Assembly: GCA_025201705.1 (NCBI GenBank) | Contig: MU616880.1 | Span: 1 to 34,643 of the forward strand | Origin: Dissophora ornata | Taxonomy: Eukaryota > Mortierellomycota > Mortierellomycetes > Mortierellales > Mortierellaceae | Direction: 5' to 3' | Length of the DNA: 34,643 bases | Position numbers and translations under genes: made by a program | In this document: positions 1-12,784 of the stretch, in pieces | Position numbering within the stretch: position 1 is the stretch's first letter | Layout: every line of letters starts with the position of its first letter | Notes under the pieces: model-generated | Told to the model about the DNA's origin: nothing | What the model saw: only the letters and a program-made list of their open reading frames with translations | Database searches by the model: none

Positions 1-2800
1 AAAAAAAAAAAAAAAAAAAAAAATATGCAGATTGTGATGATGCTCTCATTTCCGCAATATTTTCTGCATCAAGAGGAGTATCAATGCCTTCTTCTGTGCC
101 TGCATTTACGAATATGGGATCATATCCCTCTGAGTGTCTACATGTTTCTACTTATTTGTATCACCTCTACTCCACTCCAAAAAAAAAATCAACCCCCTAA
201 CTCTATCCGATCAACAGCGGCATGAAAAAACAGGTGTTGTATCGATGGGACAAAAATACAGCAAAGAAAATTCTTATTCTTCGCCGGGGGTAATAAGTCC
301 TTGATCAATCCTTGTCTAACTAAACTGCCGGCTTCAACATCCAGTGTCCTCTCTAACGCCATCGCATCTCAGGTTATTAGACCATTTTAAATATAAATTA
401 AACGCGTCAAATACAATCAATAGAGAGTGCGCGAATCCATCTGGATTCGTGGTGCTTGGGGAGCGTTTGCGGTGAAGTGCGGCCACGTTGCTGTGCAAGC
501 CCAAAAGACAAATGCGCCGAGTAAGTAAGGTTTGCCAGCATCTTGTGTAGTTTAGCGTAGTGATAAACCACCCTAGCGGAGGATTTCTTAACGAGATGCA
601 TGTTCGACGGGAGACAGCTGGGAAACTAGAAAGGGATCGCTCTAAAGGAGAGTTGAAGCTGCAAAAATGCAAGACACGTTCCTCGATAAGCCATCTACAT
701 CTCATCTGTGATAAAGAAAAAAGTGGTCCATAATAGATCCTTGGGTGCAAGGGGGATGCTTTTGGTGATACATACTTTACTGGCTGCGATCAGTTCCTCT
801 GCCCTTGTGTTCTGTGCACTGCACCTGGAAAGTAAGGTGGGTGTGTCCGAGTGATAATGAAGAGAGAAATGCGTGATCGTTAAGCACTAACTGCCGCCCA
901 AATTTTGTTGAGTAACAGCAATCGGTATCCAAAACGAAGGGGTAACAAGAGAAAGGAAGCGGGCTAAGCCCGCCTCTCTCCCCTCACCCCCATCCCCTCC
1001 GCACGGTAAATTCAAATCGCCATGAAAAATAGGGACTCGATAATCTGCGTGTCTGGATTTAGAAGGATAATTTAGTATACCCTACATACTCGGTCCCAAG
1101 GATAGCGTGCGCATAGTCGAGGCCGTGGTCCTCTTTTCCTTGGATAAGCACTAGCGTCGCCTCAGATGCTGGAACTGAATAGCATGAAAGGGGCAAATCA
1201 AAGACCGGATCTCGAGCAGTAGTAGGATCGAGTGTTTATTACAATGGCACAGCTCAGGATTAAATGAAAGTGCGGCAATCATGAGAGCAACAAAGGTCGA
1301 TCCGTCTTTATATTCGCTACCATAAGCTACGGTGCTTTTAGCCGAAGAGACGATCCGCGTCTAATTACGGATCCTATTTTTCCGAATATTTGAATCATTG
1401 TAAAATGCAAGAGTGCGTCGAACAGAAGCGCAATCCGGCCGGAAGGCAGTGTCTGCTTCATCCGGCATGTTAGGCAGGGAATATCGAATTGATCTTCGAT
1501 GGCCTCGGCAAGGTTCTCTTTCTGCCCGACCGACATAGTTCTGTCCCTCAAATTTCAGCAGTCTCCTTGCTCTACCATCCCAACCCTTGAGTGTCGAACG
1601 CATATCCATCAATGGATAAAAGCCGAAATCAGATTTGGGCCAGTGGTCTGCTCATCAAGTATAAATAAAGGGACCAAACCATTATACGCTGCTGTCAGCC
1701 TTGTCAATTAAACATCGTTTCGCAATGCTTATCAATTTAGTTTCCAAAAGAGCACAAACAGCAGAGGCGAAGGGGCCACGTCTGACAGGCACTAGTGGAC
1801 CGTTAAAAGGGGGAAGGGAAGAGACAGCCTTGCTATATATGACCCCATTGTCGAAAACGCATTCCAGAAATTATGTCTATTTCAAAATCCTGCAACTTTA
1901 TTGTCTGATGAAGACCGGCAGCGAGAAGAACCTTATAGAGGGCGCTGTGCCACGCCAACAGAGCCACATGCCCTCCGCGATGGCGGATAAGAAATGAGGC
2001 CAGGACCAGATCGAAAAAGGTCGCGTCAGCCCCCTCCATAACGAAATTACCCGACAGTGCGCAAAGTGGGGACGGTGGCTAACCGCAAGAATTGGCGAAC
2101 AGATGACTGCGAGAGAAGACAAACCGTTGCATTCCCGCCGCTTTGCATTATTTCGAATGTTCTGTTGTTCTTTTTGGCGCATTGTTTTTGTCGCGGAATC
2201 GTTTTTCATGTCTCCTAGCGTGTGTAAGACGTTGGAATAATAAATGCATTGCATCCGATATACAGCTGCAAATATTTAAAAACTGAACGAACGAATGGCT
2301 CATGCGCATGCAAAGACGAGGACTTGCTCCAATCCGAAGAGAAGAGCGGTGTGTAATAGTCCGTTTGCTGAGCCGATGAAAAGCCAGTTGTTAAAATTAC
2401 AACGTTCTTCCGCCCAATTCCTGTCCCTGGAGTACAGCATTATTGCGGAACATTATGCACAAGCATAGGAATGAACATGCCCATGTCGTGGATGTCGCTT
2501 CTCTGCAGCGGCCATGCCCTGAGACAGGGCTGACCAGGGCAATATCCTGCTCATCTTTTAATGTCCCAATGCTGGTTAGAGAAAGGCAGTATAAACCGGG
2601 CTATCAGGTGCCTCAGTCGAATGCAAGTGTATCAATGGGTTGAGTGAATTAAATGAATGCAGTGCTCAGCGGGTTGCCTTTCAACCCGTTGTTCGTGATT
2701 CATGGTTTGATGTTGGTTGTTGTTGTCGTTCGTCGTTATTGTTGTTAGCATGCCCACAGGGCACTGGTCTTCAGACGACATGTGTTTATATAGTTATTTA
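1..2800. other. Gene-free stretch at the left edge
   Basis: The window begins with 23 consecutive A bases. Between there and the pyrimidine-rich upstream region of the first gene I find only short, overlapping ORFs (up to 138 codons on the minus strand at 334-750) with no recognisable motif, no splice structure restoring a domain, and no RNA gene I can identify. A TATA-like stretch (tataaataaa, about 1660-1669) and another (agtataaacc, about 2588) exist, but no plausible ORF follows either. It may be intergenic DNA, decayed sequence, or the regulatory region of a gene beyond the left edge. Confidence 0.5.
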
Positions 2801-2879
2801 AGTTGACCATCCTTTGTTTATTCAATCCAATTGCAAACAATGGGCCATGGACCATGCACCATTATTGGCCATGTCCTCC

Positions 2880-4200
2880 ACCCCCCTTCTTTGTCCCTCC
2901 TCTCTGCCCCCTTCTTTTTTTTTTTTACTCGTCGCTCTCGTTGTCGCTCTCTCGTCTAATGCCCCGCTCCCTGGCCATGCCACATCAACAGACTGCAACG
3001 AACATGCGCACGCACACTATCCTAGTCTACAATAACGATTGCATTTATGTACATGTACTACCGTCGTTCATTTTAACTGTCAGAAAAATCAAGAGCGAAG
3101 CAAAGCACTCGGACGGAGTGCACGCCCCGGCAGCCCATTCATTGGCCTTGCTCCATCCTAACATGCAGTGTAATAACGCCCTCTTGTGCCCTCCCCAATG
3201 CTTCCTGCTGCAACGAGTGTTGTCTGTGGTGTATCCGACCATTTTGCTCGTCCGCCTTTCATTGATTCCAGTCTTCTTTTCCTACTCACCCATTCCCATT
3301 CCACTTCCGCCCTCCTCGTCATCGACCCGCATTCATTACCGTGTCATCCTTCCCTCCCTCTGTCTGCATCCCTAATTGCATCATTTTCGACTCACCTCAA
3401 CCTACAAAGGAGTACACCCCCACTTTTCGCTCACCAACCTTCTATCGCCTCACACTTCAGGCACAGCAGTCAGTTGTATGGCTCCATGAACCACTACGCT
3501 TATTCTTTACTCCACCGCTCCACCACTGTACCCGCACTCACCTATTGTCCATTCCTCTCTTTGCATGTCGCCTAGTCATCCTAGTCATCTGCCATCTTCG
3601 CCATCCCTCGCTTGCACCGTGCGCAGGACACCTCGCATTTTACGTTGTTCCTGAGCACTTCGCAACTCCGACAATCGATTGTTTAGCGATCGCCTCTCCC
3701 CTCTTTCCTTCTCTTTACCCCTCGAGCAGCACAGAGCAGCACAGAGCATAACCGTAGGGGCAGAGCACCATCTCGAGGGGCAGCAGTGGAAGAGGAGTGT
3801 CGAACAAAAAAAAAACACGCGCAAAGCATCTCTCGACTGGCCCCTGATTTCTCGGGCTGAACTCGTCTCTTGTCTTTCGTAGACCGGGATCGTCTTCTCG
3901 CGCGTCAAACCGTCGTCTTCATCATCTTTCGTGCCTCATCTTTTTTTCCCAGCCTTCCCCCTCCCTCGCGCCCCGTCTCTTGCACGTCGCCAATTTCACA
4001 TTTGCATTGATTTGTTCTTTCCCGCCTTTGATTAGCACACGAGAAAGAGTGGACAGGCCCACTCTTCTTTTTCTCCGTCTGCCGACAATCATTCTTCTCT
4101 CTTTCTCTCATTTTTGCACAAGCCGTATTTTCCCCATGAATATTCATCACCCACTACAATAGCATCGTTGCGACGTGAGCTTACCTTCCTTCCCTCTTTT
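2880..4200 (+). promoter_or_regulatory. Pyrimidine-rich upstream region/5' leader of the RA-PH gene
   Basis: The + strand here is dominated by C and T runs, for example the cccccc/tttttttttt clusters near 2880-2930 and repeated tccctc, ctttctc and ttctctc blocks up to about 4110. The same style precedes the histidine kinase gene. CT-rich leaders are common upstream of fungal transcription starts. The exact transcription start cannot be placed from sequence, and I see no convincing TATA box close to the start codon. ORFs read through it (such as 2803-3375 and 3186-3575) are compositional artefacts rich in Pro, Ser and Leu. Confidence 0.4.
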
Positions 4201-4239
4201 CGTTCGTCCATTGTGCATGCATCTGAAGCAAGGAAAAAT

Positions 4240-7200
4240 ATGGCAGCACAAAATTACGACCAACACGCCGTGGGATCGTTACTGCAGAACACTCTTCAAC
4301 TGCAAAGACGCCTTATTAGAAGCCACCCAGGGATGACAGAACAATCACAACAGGTCATCCACACCATACACCAACAACAGCGCAGTGGATCTGGAGGGGC
4401 ACCATCTACGGTGGGTCTCGGTTTAGGAACAACAATAGGGAGTGGGAATGGTGGGATTGCGACGACGCACGGTCATGTCACAAGTGGCGTGAGCAGGCCA
4501 TTCTCTTCTTCGTCTTCATTAAACGGACCGGGAAGTCCTAGATCAAAAGCCATACTCGCTTCCCCACCTGTATCCACTGTCCCCAGACCCCCACCTAGTT
4601 CAACCGCGACCTCTAGTCCTACAAAGTCATCCTTTTCTTCACCTCAATTGCTTCGACTGCCATCGGCCTCGACATTTACTCCCTATCACGACCGGCCTCA
4701 ACAAAACCAACCAGACCCAACAACTACGACGTCAGATCAGGTCGGATCCCTTCCTACCGATAAAGGCACTCCATCATTGTCAGTTAATACAACAGCTCTA
4801 CCTCCTCCATCAAAAAGTGTCGATGGTTCCTCTTATACGAGACACTACACCAAAAGCCTTACGGCGGGAACAAACCAAGCGCCACATCTTTCGCCACAGT
4901 CTCATACCAGACGCCCAAAGAACTCACTCGGTGCCCTAGCAAACATAGATCTCAGCGGTCGGTTTCCGCACCATCTCCCCGGAGCCCACGATCCTGAAGA
5001 AGACAACTCGACTATATCCATTCGTGTTCGATTCGTTTCAAAGGACCTTTGGATCTGGGTAGATATCCCAAGGAACATATCTGTGCTCAAAGCGCGCGAC
5101 CTCGTGCTGGAAAAGTGTCAGCTCTCTACAACCCCACCCTCGGCACCATCGTCCCTGTCAGAAGCTGCACTCGCAGACGACGATTCCACAGCTACATTAT
5201 CCACGACAAAGGCCGAGGAGACCGTAAAAATGAGACAGGGGATTGGAGGCGACATTAAGAAAGAGATCCCACTCTTAGACACCGCTGCAACCGATAAACC
5301 GGAACAGAAAGAGCAAAAGGAAGAGGCGGCTGATCAGGACCCTGATAGGATGCCCACGACACGTTCTGGGAAAGGTACGCACAAGTCGACTTCGCACAGC
5401 GATAACCAACCCTCTCACTCTGAACAATCCCTCGCGAAGTCAACACGGTCAGACATAAACACTGGTGGACATGACAAGATAGCGCGTCACCCCCATATCT
5501 CGCCTGATGAACAAGATCTTCAACAGAAAGCTGCTGCAGTTGTACTTGTTGCTCGCCTTGAAATGTTTTCAGTCTGCATCAATGGCTTTGGCGATGAGGC
5601 TGCCAAGATCAACTATGCCAAGGCAATTACATCTCAGAGCCAGCCTAATAGTGTTCATGACGTGCCACCAGGGACTAGCAATCCAGGTCCTAGAAAAGTA
5701 CAGCAACAACTAAAGAGGCTCGTGCCCAGTTCATCAATACACAATGATGACAACCACCACCACGGTATGAGTCCTCCAGACCGGAGTAGTAGAGAAGTCG
5801 GGACGGGCCGTTTAGGGAATATATATGCATGGTGGGATCGTCACAATAGTCACTCGGGCAAGTACATCGGACGGGACATGGTCGACCATGGCGACATGTC
5901 GGTGGATTGTCCTAAGCAAGGTCAGACTCTCCAGAGCGAAGCCTCGAAGAAGGAATTGGATGCTTGGAGAGCCTCACTTGGACTTTTTTGGGTGGCGGCT
6001 GTAAGTATCAAGTCCGCCTCTCTCGATTCGTACAAATGCGTAGATTCACTGTTGAACAGAATCTGATTTACAAGGCATGCGCAACTGTGTATATTTGAAT
6101 AGGGTCACTGGCTGGATGACTCGCGGACGGTCAGTTCATACCATCTTCAACCCCAGGATTTGCTCGAGCTTCAGTTTCGAGATCATTATATCCACTTGCC
6201 CAACTACAAGGACCACTACGCGGAAGGTGTTATCTTCAAGCTGTCGAAAAAGAGTAGGCCAGTGAGCATGCTGACGAGCCATGGTGGCAAGGAATCATTG
6301 GGGGTCTGGAAGGAAAGATGGATTGTTCTCCAGGGCTCTAAGCTGCTAATCTACCACAAGCGCAAGGTACATCTGTCGCGCACATCATACATATTGTATG
6401 GCTTATGTCTGTCTGTCTCATGCATTAACTCTAATCTGATTACGTTATATGATTGCACATGGCCATTGACAGGACACGACAAAAAAGACAATCGAGCTTC
6501 CGATCCCATTGCATGTCGCTTCGAGTACACTACAACATCCACGACACTCCTTCAGGGCCTCGACACAATCATCAGCCACAATGTCATCGACAACGATCGC
6601 ACTCACTATGTCGTCTGATCCACACGTGCCCAAGCTGTGTTTCCGAGGAACCAACGACCATGTGAGTTTGCTTCATTCCATAACATTCTCTCGTTCTTGA
6701 AGTCAGTTTGCAATTCTGTGTCCTGTTTAACAATCCAGTGCCTCGCATAATTATAGGATATGAACCATTGGATAAGAATATTCAACTCTCTCAACAACAA
6801 CACTGGACCTCTGACCTCGCCTACCTCTCTCAATACAAGGATCGGATCGCCCAACCTGGGCTCATCGTATCCCATGTCTTCAAGTATACCAGATAGCTCC
6901 AGATCACATGCGAGCGCTCTGGCCAGTTACCCCTCGGAGCGCAAGCGAAACCACACCCTAAACAACATGTTCAGTAACTCTGCAGCAACTATGCCATCCA
7001 TTGACCCTGTAGTCATCTCCAATGCGGAGGTGGCGATCTCCAGTATGAACAGCAGTAGCAATAATGGCCATGGCAACAACAGTAACGGTGCTAACTACAG
7101 TAACAGCAACCATCACTACCGAAATGTTAGTCAAACGACCAACATCAGTAGTTCAGCATTGGACAACAGGGATCTCAATCTACTTCAGCACCATCCTTTA

Positions 7201-8343
7201 ACGACCTCGACGAAAGAAGACACTCGTCGGAGAGCCATTACAGAACCCAATCGATTCAGGCCGCTGAATGCTCAGCATTCGCGTGGAAACACAAAAAACG
7301 CACCTAAAACGGCGCTTGAAGTGGACACGTCGAGGTCATTGGATTTGTCCAGCGTCTCGGAGGCACCATTCCGATTGGATTCTCCTCCTGGCAGCAGAAA
7401 GAGGCGTCCTGTCCTCGGAACAGAGTGTCTGGACAGCGCTAGTCAGGCGCTATTGGCTACTTCTAGTGCACGTTCATCAATGGCGCTTATTTATTCAGGT
7501 TACGTTTGGATATATGTACCGAATGTGCCGTTTACTACGGGTGAGATGAAAGAGGAATCTAATGGTCAGCAAAATCGACAGTCAGATTTATTGTCAAAGG
7601 ATACGGTCTTGGATATTTCCGCAACCTCGCCAATGAGTTCGTCAAGGACATTTGTCGACCATACCAACAACAGCGGAGGCTCTGCGTCAGCATCTGCAGG
7701 GCGATATGTAAAGTGCTTTGCTACGATCAACGATCACGGTCATTTACATTGGGTTGAGGTCAAGAAGCAGAACGATCTTGAGAGCGAGCAGGAACTAGGG
7801 TCGAAGCTGAAAGGCACCCCGTCACGCTCATACTACGGGATCCAGCTAAAGCCCAAAAAATTAGCGGAAGCAGAGAGAGATATGGATCAGCGCTCTTTGA
7901 ACGGAAATGTATCAGTGGAGTCATGCCCACTGTCGCCAGAGTCCATATCAGGAACATTAAAGCCGAGTACTGAGTTGATTCAGGTATCCGTGGCTCATAG
8001 GCTACGTCTGTTCTTCTTCTGCATCAAGGTCACGCCCTCTGCATTGACAGAGGTTCTCCTGAACATCGCCGAGGCGACAACGGGGTTGGCGATCCCTGCG
8101 ACAGGGTCCCGTAATAATACGTCTCCATCGATTACATCTACAGCCACAAATGTAGCTGCCAAGATCAGGCATCGGCTCTCATCTTCTCTGTCAACGTTGG
8201 CGACCTCGGGACTTCCACCACTACCGAGCATGAAGCCGCAGTCATTGTCAGGATCGGTGTCGAAGGGCAAGAACATGGGTCGGCCATCTATGACATCTCC
8301 TCACGACAGAGAATTAACTTCAGTAGCGCATCATAGCCAGCAA

Positions 8344-8383
<40 letters not shown>

Positions 8384-11103
8384 GTCAATCACTGCATCCT
8401 GACAGAGCTATGAGCGCCTCAAGTGAGTCCGTCCGGCCTGTGTCGCACAAGAGCTCATCGATGTCATTGAAATCGACTCTTTCAAATATCACAACAGCCC
8501 CAGCAATGGTAGGAGGGTCGTCGCCACTGTTATTTCCGAGCAAGGATGGAGACCAGCAACAACAGCATTCCCAGTTTGCATCCCCAACCTCTGCAGAGCC
8601 AGCGTCACCTTCTTCCTCGTCTTCCTCTTCCTCCTCGAGTTCAAACGTTCTCTCTTTGGCGCAGAATCTACAAAAGGCAGTGCTGATGAATCGCGGACAG
8701 TCCGTGTCCAGTGATGGATGTCCTGGCAGCAATGGTGATGGAAGCGAAGAGCATTCGGCCGCACAATTGGCCCAGTCCTCTCCCTCCAGCTCCACAAATC
8801 GGAAGCTGACATTATCAGAGGTGACGGTCGCGAACCAGCCCGCTCTCCCGGACTCGGCTGAAACGTTGGAGCAGGCCAGGTCGTTACAGGAGCAAACGGT
8901 TCAGCAGCGTTTTCAGAGAGCAGAGGAGAGGTCCCGCGCAAAGTCCCAGCAATATAATCTGCAGCAGCATCATCAACAGTCGCAACAGCAGCAATATCGC
9001 CAGCAGCAGCAGCATTTCCAGTCTCAAGAGCCATCAAAGATTCGTTCGGATACCAGCAACTCTGAAAGCATCAACTCTGCATGTCCATTCTTAGAAATGA
9101 ACGAGGACGTCGACGGCAGCGGAGAGTCCTTTGTTACATTGAAGGGGTATACAGAGACTGAGGACGGATGGAGGGCATGGCAGAGCGCTCTAGAACGATT
9201 CTTGGGTAAACTTAAAATGATGGTTTGCAATTCCTGTTCGCGTAATATGCGATAACTCCACACTCCAAGCTAACCTTCTTTTCCATTCCCAATGGTTATA
9301 GATGGACCCATCAGGGAACAAAACTCTGCGCTGCCTCCTGAAGATACCTTGATTCCTTCGTACCACTCACCTCCAGAGGTGCAGCTTTCGGAAAAGGCAC
9401 AAAGGTTCTTGAGTGCTAAGGAGTCACTGATAGGCGAAGTAAATCTTGCAGTAGTCGAAGTAGGGCGGGCTCCGACTCCGGATATAATGTCGGCAGGTGC
9501 TATACCGACACTGAACGATCCGACGACTCAGACCCGGGCGACGAGTTCGAGCCTGACGCGGTGGATGCACCTTTCGGGAGGAGGAGGGGCAGGGGGAGCC
9601 GGCGGAGGTGGAAGTGTGGATCGTGGCGATAAGAACAAGGTCCGTTTCTCTCGATGATGTTACTCTGGAGAAATGAGAAAGAAAGAGAGAGAAAAAATTA
9701 CACGATCTCTTCTTCACTTGCAACAGAGGGGCTATATTTTAACATTGTTGGGGGCTGGTAACTTTTGCTGGCAATAGAAGGGCGGAACTTCCGTTACTCA
9801 TCGCCAGTCACCATCGCCGTCTTCACTCTCATTACAAACTACAAAATTATCAACCTCAGCGCATGGTCAGCATGCGAATGAGCAAGCGCGTCACGGCAAT
9901 ACACCCCTTCTGCCTATCACATCACCCACGACTATGACAGGAGCGTTTAACACGAACGCAGCTATGGTGGGCTCGCCAGCACAGGGCTTAAAGCAAGGCG
10001 TCTCTCCAACAAACTCAACCCCGTTGTCTACCGGCTTTGGGGCAAACCCGTTTCGTTCGCGCCCTCGGCTAAATCAACAGCGATCTGCTGGCGAGTTGTC
10101 GAAAGTGATGACCTATGGCGATAAGGAGTCTGGATCCGCTTCTGGTCATCATCATAACCATTCCGGGCAAACCTTGTACTCGACTGCCACTGCTATGATG
10201 CATTCTGTCAGCGCGGGGGGTATTGGAAACAATCTCGCTCATTCCTGCTATCATGATAACAATAACAGTAGCAACAGCGATCGACTAAAGCCCGTCCTAA
10301 AAGGATCAAGAGGACCGTCTACAGATGAGGAGGACTGTCACCAAAGTACTCATAGTGGACGTAGCGGCAATAGCAGCGGCAAAGAGAAGGATACTTCAGC
10401 AGTAGCTGCAGCATTGGCTTCGTTATCCCTACCGCCTAAACCTATGGGCCACTACTTCAGTCCTAGTCCTAAAGCCCCTGCTTCACCTAACCCAGGATAC
10501 ACATCAGCTCTAGGTGACGGACAGGTGCAGGAAGAGTCTAGATCACCATTGCTGATAACTGCGACGAGCACTCAGTTGGTTGGAGCGGCAACGATCATGT
10601 CTACATCAGTGTCTGAGGGACTGCTGATCAGGGAAGCGGCGGATGATACTGTCGATGATGAAGCAAAGGACCGGATGAGAAGGAGCAGTCTCTATTCGTT
10701 GTATTCTCGCACAAACTTGTTTGCGGTTCGAGAAGGCGGAGAGAGCAGCGGCAGTGGCACCGGGTTTACGCATGGGAGAGCGAGGATGAGCGATCAAGAG
10801 CTGACGTTGGCGGGTCTCGAAGTTGAATCGTCAGACCCGGCGGACAACAGTCAGCTCTCTGTAGGTGACGACCATTTGCCTGACGACGCCAGTGATGTGG
10901 TCGAGTATCCGTCGGAGGGAGGAGGTGGTAGTGCGTTTGCACATCTGCCGATCGAAGAACCCACAGCCACCACTTCTGCGTCAGAGAAAATGAGACGACC
11001 CCCAGGCAGCAGCCATAACAATAAGAAGCACCAGACGGTTCTTGGAGCGAGTAAAGCAGCTGTAAGCGGCGTATTTGGCAAGTTCCGGAAGAGCGTTGGA
11101 TAG
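4240..11103 (+). CDS. RA/ubiquitin-like and tandem PH domain scaffold protein (6 exons)
   Basis: Proposed exons are 4240-6000, 6103-6366, 6473-6661, 6757-9205, 9302-9639 and 9871-11103 (about 2077 residues). The start MAAQNYDQ was preferred to the in-frame ATG at 4114 because the intervening residues look like translated leader. Residues ~258-297 (ISIRVRFVSKDLWIWVDIP, then a helix) and ~579-619 (GHWLDDSRTVSSYHL...LLELQFRDHYI) together resemble a Ras-association/ubiquitin-like fold, as seen N-terminal to PH domains in talin/kindlin F0 or Grb7/RIAM proteins; about 280 disordered residues separate the halves. A PH domain follows at ~628-753: EGVIFKLSKK, WKERWIVLQGSKLLIYHK, then the C-terminal helix HWIRIFNSL, spread over three exons. 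A second PH-like domain begins at ~980 (SGYVWIYVP, RYVKCFATINDHGHLHWVEV) and appears completed at ~1511-1555 (FVTLKGYTETEDGWRAWQSA). The C-terminal ~500 residues are disordered. A role in membrane-linked Ras/lipid signalling at the cortex is inferred from domains only. The last intron (9640-9870, donor GTCCGT) is the weakest call; the protein could otherwise stop at 9657. Confidence 0.82.
8338..9015 (+). repeat. CAA/CAG and TCN triplet tracts encoding poly-Gln/His and poly-Ser
   Basis: Within exon 4 of the RA-PH gene, 8338-8392 is a run of CAA/CAT/CGT codons (Gln/His/Arg) and 8608-8643 is a run of Ser codons. 8950-9015 is again CAG/CAA rich. These simple triplet tracts lie in the segment that splits the second PH-like domain. 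They are mixed-codon rather than pure repeats, so they are probably moderately stable but potentially length-variable between strains. Confidence 0.75.
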
Positions 11104-12784
11104 ACAGACCAGTCATCTTGTATAGTACATCGCATATATCATGTTGGACAAAAACTAAAGCTGAAAGTAATAAGTTCATCATCATACACGTTCTCTCTCT
11201 GTGAGAGCCCTCGGGAAGGATGTTGTGTTGTTTTACTGTTGTCAGAGTCTTCTTCCAGTCACGTTGCCATGCCATGGGGTAGTGCTTCCATTTGACCTCA
11301 AACCCAAGGACATGGAGTTTGCGATCCACATCACGATCTCAAACACAGACCGTGGGAGTCCTTTCTTCGTTTCATGCGTCACTGCTTGCTGGACAAACAA
11401 GGCTTTTTCTTCATAATTTATTTATTTTCGTCAATGTTGTTGGTCCGTCCTCAATGACCCGTGGTCGAATCAAATGCAGATGATTGACATTTCCCGCCAT
11501 TTTAAAAAAAAATAATGCGGCATAGTTTGCTCCCCAGTCAGAAAAATGCATTTTATTTAAGCCTAAACGAATCCCCGAGACGTGTTTTGAGACAGAAACA
11601 AGGCATGCAAGATGCAAGTGATGATGACAATATATGAAGAAACCCCCTAATCGAGCGAATGGAACAGACAGGCAAACGAGCATTGGGACCCCGACTTTTG
11701 CAAAACTTAATGCCAACGGGGCAGAAGGACCCTGCACCTTCAATGCACGCGAAAGGACAGTTGAAAAGGGAGAAGTGGAGAAGAATCTGTTGTTTGCTTT
11801 TCACAGCACCTTTGCGTTTTTTGTCATTGTTGCAGAGCTTCGACAGCAAGGCATGGATGCCGAGCAAAAAAAGAAAAAAACAAGATTGAGTCGAGAGGGC
11901 TGTGAGATCAGCTTGCCGTGGCAAAGGCACAACGCTAAATCTTAGTCGATAAACTTTGCCCGATTTCAGATCAGATCCATGAACATCAGTCGCGAGATCG
12001 AAAACACGAATGGGGATAATGGAAATAAGCGCGAGGACCAATAAAAGACTACTCAGTCGTGTAGCCGCCAAAAGAAGCATCGCGAAGACACCTCCGAGAG
12101 GCAAAGGACAGAGGACGCTGTAGAAATGCATCTCGCTTCTCTGCCTCACTCTCTCTCTCTCTCTCTCTCTTGCAGGCGCTCTCATCCCTCTCCCTGCTTG
12201 TCTCCGTACCCAGTCCATTTTCCTTTTCCTTTCTGGCTGGTCGTGGCACGGGTCGCGCCAACCCTCTGGGTCTCCCCTCTCCTCATTCAGGCATTCGAGC
12301 ACACTTCCATCTGCATGGCGCGACAGCGACTGATCTGAATTCGGCAGGAATCGTGTTACTCCATTTGTCTGTCTGCCCTCGCCTTCCACGGCTTGCACGA
12401 GAAGAAAATAAGCCAAGACAAGCAGACAAACCGACTCCTTTTCTTTGTCTTTGTCCCTCCATCCCAGGTCTTTCATTGTTACTCTCATTGTTGCGCTCAT
12501 TGTTCATTCCCTCATCCCACCTCTCTTCCTTTTATCCTCCGCCTACATCCACGCGCGACTCTGCTCTACCATCAGCATAAAACCGTTGTTTCGGTTCTTT
12601 CCTTTTCTCTTTTTATTTCACACGTCCGCCTCGCGCCTTGATTCCGCACCTTGATTTCTCGCATAGCTCGCGCACAGCACGCATCTAGTCCGCACAGCAC
12701 ACACCTAGACCGCGCATCTCCACCCCTTCCTCCGTCTTCCACCAAAGACACACACACCTCTCTCTCTCCACCTCTGCCCCTCAC
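11104..12784. other. Intergenic region between the RA-PH gene and the histidine kinase gene
   Basis: This holds the 3' end of the first gene and the promoter of the second. Notable contents are a (CT)n microsatellite at about 12148-12170 and a strongly CT-rich stretch from about 12170 to 12780 directly before the kinase start codon. The longest ORF is on the minus strand (11553-12500, 315 codons), but it is the complement of this biased sequence, contains no recognisable domain and has patchy low-complexity composition. I do not call it a gene. Confidence 0.55.
12148..12170. repeat. (CT)n microsatellite
   Basis: An uninterrupted alternation of C and T of about 23 bases lies ~615 bases upstream of the histidine kinase start codon, inside a longer pyrimidine-rich promoter. 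Its likely relevance is as a strain-variable marker or a GAGA-type promoter element; the latter is speculation. Confidence 0.9.

Noticed and set aside
334..750. 138-codon minus-strand ORF near the left edge
   Set aside because: No recognisable motif and a second overlapping frame is equally open; possibly decayed sequence, but not supportable as a gene.
2803..3751. Overlapping plus-strand ORFs of 129-190 codons
   Set aside because: They lie in C/T-rich DNA, which yields Pro/Ser/Leu-rich translations in several frames at once; no conserved motif.
8385..9037. Minus-strand ORFs of 136 and 182 codons
   Set aside because: Shadows of the Ser/Gln triplet-repeat exon of the RA-PH gene (read as poly-Glu or Ala/Asp-rich).
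11553..12500. 315-codon minus-strand ORF in the intergenic region
   Set aside because: It is the complement of a pyrimidine-rich promoter, with charged low-complexity stretches (KEKE, RERERERV), no recognisable domain and no splice partners. Composition explains its openness.
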